Below, in pieces: positions 16,301 to 21,778 of a DNA stretch of 33,080 nt (its first letter is position 1; every line of letters starts with the position of its first letter). The notes under the pieces were generated by a model. That model did not search any database. It was not told the DNA's origin and saw nothing but the letters and a program-made list of their open reading frames with translations. The position numbers and the translations under genes were made by a program. This stretch comes from a virus: the IMG/VR virus record IMGVR_UViG_3300037104_000279, positions 1-33,080 of that record. The stretch is one strand, 5' to 3'.

Positions 16301-18771
16301 ATAACATGACATGGCCTACACACGAGGATGCACTAGAGCACGCAAAACAAGGAGAAACAGTGCAGGAGATAAAAATACAACGCTCCAACCTCATCTTCCG
16401 CAACCCCGACGGCACTCCCAAGACCGACGTCTCCGGGCGTCTTTATCCGCTCGACGCAATCTCTGCACGTCTCGCGACCGGCGAGCCGATGACGCAGATG
16501 CAGAAATTATACTCCGGCGTACCCATCGAGGCTATGGACAAGGCGGCCGATGCCGTGCGCAAAGGTGCACTCCCCCTGCTCAACCAGACATACCAAGCGC
16601 CAGAGGAATCTGTTATCCATACGCGTCCTGATGGCACCACTACGAAAGTCAACGTCGATGTTAAAAAGCACCTTGACGCGCTTAAAAACGTCACGTCAAC
16701 TCCGCTTGAACATCGCCCTGATTACTCATCACACATCGGCGAGAAGACTCCCGTGGCCGAGCAAGTCGCACTCAAGGCTAACGCACTGATGAACAGTGTC
16801 TCGGGCTTCACTCATGCAGTGAAACCTATTGACGCCATCTTCGATGAACTCGGTGCAGGCAAAGGCACATACGATGGGTATTTATTTAAGAACTTCCGTG
16901 GCCCCGTTGACGACAGGTTCAATACTAAAGTCCAGCTTGAACGTGTGTTCATACGTCCGACGCTGGATTTTGTAAAATCAAAAAAGCTCACCCCGCAGAA
17001 CGCGGAGCGCATTAACGTCTTCGCCAACGTGCAGCAAGAAGGTGGTCGCGCACGTATGCTCGCGATGGGCGTGCCCGAAGCGGACATTAATAAGATTGTT
17101 AACGGCATCACCCCCGACGAACTACGCGCGTATCATATGATGCGCGGAAGTATGGAGGCTACGACGCCAGAATTAGTGCGCGTGATTAAAGCCATCACCG
17201 GCGAGGATATTAAACTCGTGGATAACTACTGGCCCATGCCGCGTGACTATGCCAAGCACGTGCCGATTGCCGATGAAGTTATCACAGGCACGATTGACCC
17301 GCATGGCACGTATGATTCGCAACGTAGCACGTATCATCCGCATGGCACGGCGGATGTGGTGCCCGGCAGTGCCATCACAAGGGTGCCCAACGCTAAGACT
17401 GCGATTAAACTTAATGCCTTCGAAACGTTTCAGGACCATATGGAAGAGCGTGCGCACCTATTAGCAATGGGTGAGACGCTAGTGAAGCTCGGCCAGATTG
17501 CACGTAGTGCGGAGTTCAAAGAAAAATTCGGCGACCATGGACAGCAGATTGTCCTTGACTGGCTTAATACAGTAGCCGCACAGGGTCGTGTTGGAAAGCA
17601 GGTCAAAGCGTTGAACATTATTAGAAATAACCTAGCGAAGTCCACGATTGGTATGCGCTTGAGTAGTCAGTTCGTGCACAGCGCGAACATCGCGTTAGCT
17701 GTGCATAGAACCGGTGGTATTGGTAACTGGTGGCAGGGCGTGTCAGATATGCACACGGAAAAAGGTCGAGCGTTTTTGGCGAAGAACTTCGCTGAGACTA
17801 CTGTGCGTGGCAGTAGCGAACCTACTGTGGCGGAAGCTAGTCAAGGTGGGAAGTCCGGCTGGGTGTTTGCGATTGAACGTGAGATCGACAGGATGAACGC
17901 GCAAGTCACTGTGCTTGGCGCATATCGAAATGAACTAGCGAAGGCAGGCAAAGACCCGGAGAAGTATCTGGACTTGCCGTTGGATGTGCAAGCACGGAAT
18001 AAAGCATTGGTGCTTACGCGGCGCGCGGTTGCTAGTCCCTTATATAAGGACACGCCACCGTTAATTGCACGTGGTGGTAGCGGCACGAAGATGTTCACAC
18101 AGTATCAAAATGTGATGCTAGACATCTGGTCAAACATTAGCCATGACCTGTGGACTGCAGGAGTTGAAAAAGTGTTTCAAAACAAATGGGGGGATAAAAG
18201 TGCGCCTGCGATGCAGGCAGTGAAAATGAGCATCGCACTAGGTGCAATGTTACTCGCGGCGAGTGCGGTAAAATATCAGTTCAAACGTGGTGTGAAAGAG
18301 GGCACGAAACTACTAGGTGAGGCAGCGGGAATGAAACCTGTGGAAGAAGCGCCGGATTCCTACTGGAACGAAGTAGGCAAAGAAGCATTGCGGTTCCCAC
18401 CGCTTGCGGGGCAGCTTGCGAGTGCTGCTGAGTATAAACAAACTGGAATACCGTTGCTTGACCAAAGTGCTACAATGCTACACGATGCTTACTCTGGTGT
18501 AACGGGTAAGAATATACCAGCGCAGAAGCGCCCAAGCGAATGGGTGCACGAGAAGGGGTTGACAAAGGGGTTGTTAGAGGTGCTTGGGTTCACGAGGTAC
18601 GGTGCCGGTAGCGGCCAGTATGGAGATGTAATTATGGGATTGTTAAAGCAACACCATGCGAATGAAACTGGACGTGGGTTGGATACTGGTGCCGAGACGG
18701 GAAATGAAAACGCACCACCGAAAGTTGTGAAAGGGCAAAACAAAAAGTCTCATTACACGATACTAAAATGA
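13348..18771 (+). CDS. Giant internal virion/polyvalent protein (1807 residues)
   Basis: The N-terminus carries two FIPD motifs (residues 5-8 and 21-24), then a long region without recognised domains. Residues about 635-1027 form a segment with IAEAQSRWGQ (~796), HPLLRDYNRLILKAAIEQA (~837), SDAETAMMTEGHD (~865), MRLNYDSILPKI (~933) and VSLGEH (~957). This pattern is known from large polyvalent phage proteins, whose biochemical role there is unclear. The C-terminal half is helical with one likely membrane segment near residues 1626-1643 (SIALGAMLLAASAVKY). Size and position after small ejection proteins suggest a packaged protein ejected with DNA. The segment 15250-16430 uses many ATA codons, unlike its flanks. 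A palindrome copy lies in codons 31-40, and Met50 (13495) is an alternative start. Confidence 0.7.
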   Translation: MPIDFIPDAPSAPQATSKVNFIPDEMLPQNGLVLKKNQTPLQVDTLGQRMAGAVPQGVASLIESQNQPLLPKDFDITRVFAPDIRQTPSYMKQQFTPSPHGDIAPQQDKLGRLLQTVAPSLFADYGTQVNPEQKGLVLRGGDAVASAIKNLNTQLVGMSAPTSLAVLPALLASGGGAPQVAVKAVVSAQMATATAHDLRTAFDTTKSSEERKDALQNAMFLGGGVAGMLGHDTTATPALDFGVRGVKSLVGPEVGPSAGGPINLRPVPQGMMPDQRMQLGAQLPERAQSLIDAKVEAAQRKLVQAQKLPSTAEHGFVAGGRGVAAQGDVAKVHDLTRPVAFIEDTKPQYLGKVDVGSKPPFIGGVKDVTGAEGITPVTREMQELGSGVRPRKDVLADLERVGKLMPQEKQELQLEREASAQDLRPALMVNGQPVLGAQGMTHADVLQKSMKEHGPSLELLQAFQDDASHVFVGKGGQVYDRLQAGKEIGYPGPLHSEALRAVQGKPGVGSPMIKLHSGVDWDEIKKTIGLKGDFMSQGAKIAMLDSGFKSSGTEVDAGQLKNRVMNKLGGESAEGRLWKALGIDEKFKAGEKTTPEQMAKWMTENGPQVKVESYGMGGKESEEKQEYDKMTHDWLEKLPHDVQRGIENAAPAESLIPHTMGEIDGVGLEPWQIKDNNETIANINKYRELKQKIANEPRDTSPRATSHYSSVSALPTDEPMPEWTATKSSKNVQRVDVVIPLPKDEPAAQQYSLTRKVPSKNTLWQPDNLHENLPNTLGWAMIQYKTGPKGEKIAVIAEAQSRWGQAMRERKQELANTPASESNSRALQQSAMGQDHPLLRDYNRLILKAAIEQAHKEGATHIMVSDAETAMMTEGHDNSITPRRVAEYGYEQKAQADAKAKENSNYEVRDADVNGEEGWAVYDMSTRPSQEPGMRLNYDSILPKITEELTGSKGERVSLGEHKNAYTPEKGNSGYAVYRNGQRVDNMTWPTHEDALEHAKQGETVQEIKIQRSNLIFRNPDGTPKTDVSGRLYPLDAISARLATGEPMTQMQKLYSGVPIEAMDKAADAVRKGALPLLNQTYQAPEESVIHTRPDGTTTKVNVDVKKHLDALKNVTSTPLEHRPDYSSHIGEKTPVAEQVALKANALMNSVSGFTHAVKPIDAIFDELGAGKGTYDGYLFKNFRGPVDDRFNTKVQLERVFIRPTLDFVKSKKLTPQNAERINVFANVQQEGGRARMLAMGVPEADINKIVNGITPDELRAYHMMRGSMEATTPELVRVIKAITGEDIKLVDNYWPMPRDYAKHVPIADEVITGTIDPHGTYDSQRSTYHPHGTADVVPGSAITRVPNAKTAIKLNAFETFQDHMEERAHLLAMGETLVKLGQIARSAEFKEKFGDHGQQIVLDWLNTVAAQGRVGKQVKALNIIRNNLAKSTIGMRLSSQFVHSANIALAVHRTGGIGNWWQGVSDMHTEKGRAFLAKNFAETTVRGSSEPTVAEASQGGKSGWVFAIEREIDRMNAQVTVLGAYRNELAKAGKDPEKYLDLPLDVQARNKALVLTRRAVASPLYKDTPPLIARGGSGTKMFTQYQNVMLDIWSNISHDLWTAGVEKVFQNKWGDKSAPAMQAVKMSIALGAMLLAASAVKYQFKRGVKEGTKLLGEAAGMKPVEEAPDSYWNEVGKEALRFPPLAGQLASAAEYKQTGIPLLDQSATMLHDAYSGVTGKNIPAQKRPSEWVHEKGLTKGLLEVLGFTRYGAGSGQYGDVIMGLLKQHHANETGRGLDTGAETGNENAPPKVVKGQNKKSHYTILK
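13440..13466 (+). repeat. Copy 3 of the dispersed palindrome, inside the giant virion gene
   Basis: TTTGGTTCT (13440-13448), loop AAAAA, then AGAACCA (13454-13460) with wobble-extended pairing to GACTCC at 13461-13466. It is the only copy within a coding region, encoding part of GLVLKKNQTP, and lies 28 nt before an in-frame ATG at 13495, a spacing similar to that of the intergenic copies. Confidence 0.75.
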
Positions 18772-18971
18772 GCCTACAACTAATCAAACAACTCGCAGTA
18801 AACCTAGCATTATTTAACCTATGCCCGAAGGATGGACAGAAGAAAGCCAAGACGCTAATGAAGAATACTACGACGACGGCGTCGAGGCAAGCGGCAGTAG
18901 CGGCAGTAGCGGCAGCGGAGACGGCGAGGAAGATTAGTCTCGCCAGAGAAAACGACATGGACTCGATTTAA
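18768..18971 (+). CDS. Small basic Ala/Thr-rich hypothetical protein
   Basis: The 67-residue frame overlaps the giant gene by ATGA, which favours coupled translation. Its first 20 residues are hydrophobic and helical (SLQLIKQLAVNLALFNLC). Residues 35-55 are Thr/Ala-rich (NTTTTASRQAAVAAVAAAE), and the end is charged. The Ala-rich run comes from reading the tandem GGCAGTAGC nonamer in this frame, while another frame of the same DNA gives an acidic Ser/Gly-rich peptide. Which frame is translated cannot be decided from sequence alone. Confidence 0.4.
   Translation: MSLQLIKQLAVNLALFNLCPKDGQKKAKTLMKNTTTTASRQAAVAAVAAAETARKISLARENDMDSI
18821..18937 (+). CDS. Nested 38-residue acidic peptide ORF
   Basis: An ATG at 18821 opens a second frame inside the 67-residue ORF. 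It encodes MPEGWTEESQDANEEYYDDG, then VEASGSSGSSGSGDGED, ending at TAG 18935-18937. It is strongly acidic (13 D/E), with an aromatic YY and a Ser/Gly repeat made by a GGCAGTAGC tandem. The ATP-grasp gene begins 40 nt later. The composition is that of a tail or linker peptide, and such small acidic ORFs are frequent in phages after virion genes. Expression is unproven; it competes with the 67-residue frame, and both could be used. Confidence 0.45.
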   Translation: MPEGWTEESQDANEEYYDDGVEASGSSGSSGSGDGEED

Positions 18972-18976
18972 CTACT

Positions 18977-20260
18977 ATGAACGAAAAAGTAAATCTCAAA
19001 GAGAAAACAGTCTGCATCGTGGACAACGGATTATTCGTCAGCTTTGCACGAGAACTAGCAAAAGGGTTCGGCCGGACGCTGTATCATAAACCGTTTCAAT
19101 CCGCTTTTGTTCGCACCAATGACCTAGCCCCGGGCCGGGGGTTTCCAGAACTAGAATGGTGCGAACAACCCCTCGCGCTACTAGGCAAGACACCGGACGA
19201 AGACGAAATAGACCTTTGGGTCTTTCTTGACTTGTATCAAGGAGGGCTTCAAGAATTTCTGCGTTCATCGGGGCGGCGGGTATGGGGCAGTGGCATGGGC
19301 GAAGAGATGGAACTAAAGCGCTGGGAGTTCAAAGAACACCTTAAGAAGCTCGGTATGTCCGTGCAACCAATGGAACATATATTCGGCATGGACAAGCTCC
19401 GGGAGTATCTCAAGAAGCACGAGGATAAATATGTTAAGACTTCATTCACGCGGGGGGATTTCGAGACCTTTCATCACGAAACCTATGCGCTATCGGAGCC
19501 GCGTCTTGACGAGCTTGCGCACACGCTTGGTGCTAAAAAGAGTGACTACGAATTCATTGTGGAAACGCCCATAGCCGATGCAGTCGAAGTCGGATACGAT
19601 GGGTTCACAGTGAATGGAAAATTCCCCACCCTCGCAATGATGGGTTATGAGATTAAGGACTGCGGCATGGTAGCTACCGTAAAGCCGTATGAACTCCTCG
19701 CTGACCCGGTTAAGCTGGTCAATGACCGGATGAGTAAGGACCTCGCGGGATATAACTATCGGGGTTTTTGGTGCACGGAAATCCGTTACACTAAAAAGAA
19801 AGAGAGTTTCTTTCTTGACCCGTGCTGTCGGTTGGGGACGCCGAGTAATGAACTCTTGCAGGTGTTGTTCGACGGTTGGGCGCAAGTGGTCTGGGCCGGG
19901 GCAGAAGGGGTCTGCACTACACCGAAGATGAAAGCCAGATTTGGCGCACTCGCCATGATAAACAGTGAATGGGCGGTTAATGACTGGCTCTGCGTGGATT
20001 TTCCGAAGGAACTTGACGAGTGGGTTAAGCTTAGGTTTCATGTTAAAAAGGATGGAAAAAATTACGTGGTGCCGAATACGATTGGGATACCGGACGTGGG
20101 GTGTGTTGTGGCTACTGGCGATACACTAGAAGCGGCGATTAAGTTGTGTAAAGAACGCGCAGAAAAGATTAAAGGGTTTCAGGTTAGTGTTAATTGCAGC
20201 GCGTTGGACAAAGGGCTGGAAGTAGTGAAACAGGGGGAGAAGTTTGGGGTTAAGTTTTAA
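18977..20260 (+). CDS. ATP-grasp family ligase (PurD-like fold), substrate unknown
   Basis: The 427-residue protein begins with a Rossmann-like strand (TVCIVDNGLFVSFAREL, residues 11-27). An ATP-grasp layout follows: VWGSGMGEEMELKRWEFKEHL (102-122; equivalent to G-x-x-x-E-x-x-K in glycinamide ribonucleotide synthetase), a nucleotide-binding strand YVKTSF (152-157), EFIVETPI (192-199) and a metal-site region WCTEIRYTKKKESFFLDPCCRLG (265-287). In PurD the last element reads E-F-N-x-R-x-G-D-P; here it is LDPCCRLGTPS, so one ligand is altered. ATP-grasp enzymes join a carboxylate to an amine or thiol through an acyl-phosphate. No purine genes are nearby, so a purine role is unlikely. Its stop is 2 nt from the convergent ATPase gene. 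Confidence 0.65.
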   Translation: MNEKVNLKEKTVCIVDNGLFVSFARELAKGFGRTLYHKPFQSAFVRTNDLAPGRGFPELEWCEQPLALLGKTPDEDEIDLWVFLDLYQGGLQEFLRSSGRRVWGSGMGEEMELKRWEFKEHLKKLGMSVQPMEHIFGMDKLREYLKKHEDKYVKTSFTRGDFETFHHETYALSEPRLDELAHTLGAKKSDYEFIVETPIADAVEVGYDGFTVNGKFPTLAMMGYEIKDCGMVATVKPYELLADPVKLVNDRMSKDLAGYNYRGFWCTEIRYTKKKESFFLDPCCRLGTPSNELLQVLFDGWAQVVWAGAEGVCTTPKMKARFGALAMINSEWAVNDWLCVDFPKELDEWVKLRFHVKKDGKNYVVPNTIGIPDVGCVVATGDTLEAAIKLCKERAEKIKGFQVSVNCSALDKGLEVVKQGEKFGVKF

Positions 20261-20262
20261 GA

Positions 20263-21519
20263 CTAGCTCGCCAGCTTCTGACTCATGAACTCCCGCATAG
20301 CCTTGGCTATTGCGGGTTGTTTCATGCCCTCGCCTGTGAGCAGCCATGTTTTAACCGGCCCCCCAGGTGGGTATGGAAAGGCTTGTTTCACAAGTTGATC
20401 AGAGTCACACAGGTGCTTGACGCTATGGTATAGTTCCTGCGGGGATAGGTCTTTGCCCGCATGACGTAGGAATTCCTTCTCGGCCATTATTCCACCGCGA
20501 GAGTTAATCACGTCAATGACCTTGACCCATTCGGCTTGTAGTTCATTGCGCCCACCGGATAGGTAGAGTTTCTTAAGGTTGGGTTCTACAAGTGCCAGCC
20601 AGACGAGTCCTTCTTCTATAAGTTCCTCGGTGATAAGATAGGTCGGGTTCTCTTCTGCGAGGTTGAGTAGCATACAGACTTTTAATAGCTGCTGGTCTTT
20701 AGTTGATTTGAACCCAGCGATAGATGAGTCATCTTCACGCTCGTTGAAGTTTTTAATATACCATGTGGTGAACGCCGCGAACCCTTTCGGGTGCCATGCG
20801 AAGTTCTTCGCCACGGTATGTAGCTTTTGCAAGTGCCGAACCATACGGGATTTGATTTCAACATGATCCGGCGGGAGGATGATCTGTGGCCGAGCCTCGT
20901 CAGGCTTGCCGTATTCGTAGCAGACGATGAAGCGGCGTGAGAAGCCACCGGTGACTACGCCTTCTTTCAAGCGACGAAGAAACCAGTCGGTGTTCTCGCA
21001 CGCGAGGATTGAGACAAAGGGGGATTGTGAGTCCTCGACGCCGCGCTTGATTGTGGAGCACTTGAAAAGCTTGCCGACCTTGTCATAGACGTTGACAAGG
21101 AAGTTAATCATCATCGCGGGGTTGTAAGATGTGAAGTCCTTGAACTCCGAAATATAGAACGCCAGCGGGTGGTAGATTTGCGGGTCATTATTCTGGTCGA
21201 CATAAGAGCGCTCGGTTATATCAAGCGAGAGAAGGCGCACAATGTCATCGCGAGAGGTGATGTCCGCTGCGATTGGATAGTCTGGAAATGCTTGGTCGAT
21301 AAGGTTCTTCGCGGCGTCCATTGCGTAGGACTTACGGTTACCTTGCGGGCCGACCAAGATGATATACATGATTGGGTAGATGTAGTAGGAGCCGTTTAAT
21401 AGGCGATAGCGTGGCCCGGCACAAGCGCCTAGCGCGGCCATTGCTGACCAGCGGAGATAGGATTTGTGACACTCGGTGCCGGAGTGATAGGTCATGAAGT
21501 CTTGGATGAAGTTAGACAT
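20263..21519 (-). CDS. DUF3987-like P-loop ATPase, probable replication helicase or primase-associated protein
   Basis: The 418-residue protein from ATG 21519 (an in-frame ATG at 21540 is also possible) starts SNFIQDFMTYHSGTECHKSY. It has a Walker A motif GPQGNRKS at residues 57-64 within YIYPIMYIILVGPQGNRKS. Further features are DITSRDDIVRLL, HPLAFYISEFKDF and an arginine-rich GGFSRRFIVCYE, the order seen in DUF3987/VapE-like ATPases of phages and plasmids that accompany primases. A winged-helix-like C-terminus follows (EKEFLRHAGKDLSPQELYHS). It is the last gene of the leftward replication block, after the polymerase and a zinc protein. A role in replication initiation or unwinding is inferred. 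The MSNF start is chosen because residues before it look non-conserved. Confidence 0.65.
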   Translation of the reverse strand: MSNFIQDFMTYHSGTECHKSYLRWSAMAALGACAGPRYRLLNGSYYIYPIMYIILVGPQGNRKSYAMDAAKNLIDQAFPDYPIAADITSRDDIVRLLSLDITERSYVDQNNDPQIYHPLAFYISEFKDFTSYNPAMMINFLVNVYDKVGKLFKCSTIKRGVEDSQSPFVSILACENTDWFLRRLKEGVVTGGFSRRFIVCYEYGKPDEARPQIILPPDHVEIKSRMVRHLQKLHTVAKNFAWHPKGFAAFTTWYIKNFNEREDDSSIAGFKSTKDQQLLKVCMLLNLAEENPTYLITEELIEEGLVWLALVEPNLKKLYLSGGRNELQAEWVKVIDVINSRGGIMAEKEFLRHAGKDLSPQELYHSVKHLCDSDQLVKQAFPYPPGGPVKTWLLTGEGMKQPAIAKAMREFMSQKLAS

Positions 21520-21746
21520 ACATCGGTGACTATGCGCCAATCTTTTGAGCGCGTAGAGATTTTGTTAAGTTGTGCGTTGGCTGCTTTTAGGTTTACGATA
21601 AGCCCACATATAGGACAGATATAAGCGTGATCGTTGAGTAGAAAGAGATGTATGTAACGTGGGTGGAAGGTCGTGCCCATGTTGTAGCATCGGCAAGTGG
21701 GTGGTCGTGCGGCGAACCACGCGGACTCTATTGGGGATAATGGCAT
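21492..21746 (-). CDS. Small Cys/His zinc-binding protein
   Basis: The 84-residue protein has CRC (residues 19 and 21) and CPIC (55-58), with several histidines between (FHPRYIHLFLLNDHAYIC). This is a plausible treble-clef or zinc-ribbon site. It starts 3 nt below the copy 4 palindrome and overlaps the ATPase start by 28 nt. The position between polymerase and ATPase suggests a small DNA- or protein-binding replication factor. Function is unknown. Confidence 0.6.
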   Translation of the reverse strand: MPLSPIESAWFAARPPTCRCYNMGTTFHPRYIHLFLLNDHAYICPICGLIVNLKAANAQLNKISTRSKDWRIVTDVCLTSSKTS

Positions 21747-21748
21747 AG

Positions 21749-21775
21749 GAGTTTGGTTCTTTTATAGAATAAGAC
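21749..21775 (-). repeat. Copy 4 of the dispersed palindrome, before the zinc-protein start
   Basis: On the leftward strand the arm ATTCT, loop ATAAA and arm AGAACCAAACTCC precede ATG by one base. The gene-proximal arm is intact and the distal arm is decayed (ATTCT instead of GGTTCT). The copy also lies between the polymerase stop (21779) and this start. Confidence 0.75.
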
Positions 21776-21778
21776 AGA

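Noticed and set aside
18977-20260. Purine biosynthesis (PurD) annotation for the ATP-grasp gene
   Set aside because: The metal-site motif differs from glycinamide ribonucleotide synthetase, no other purine genes are present, and the surrounding genes are virion and replication genes.
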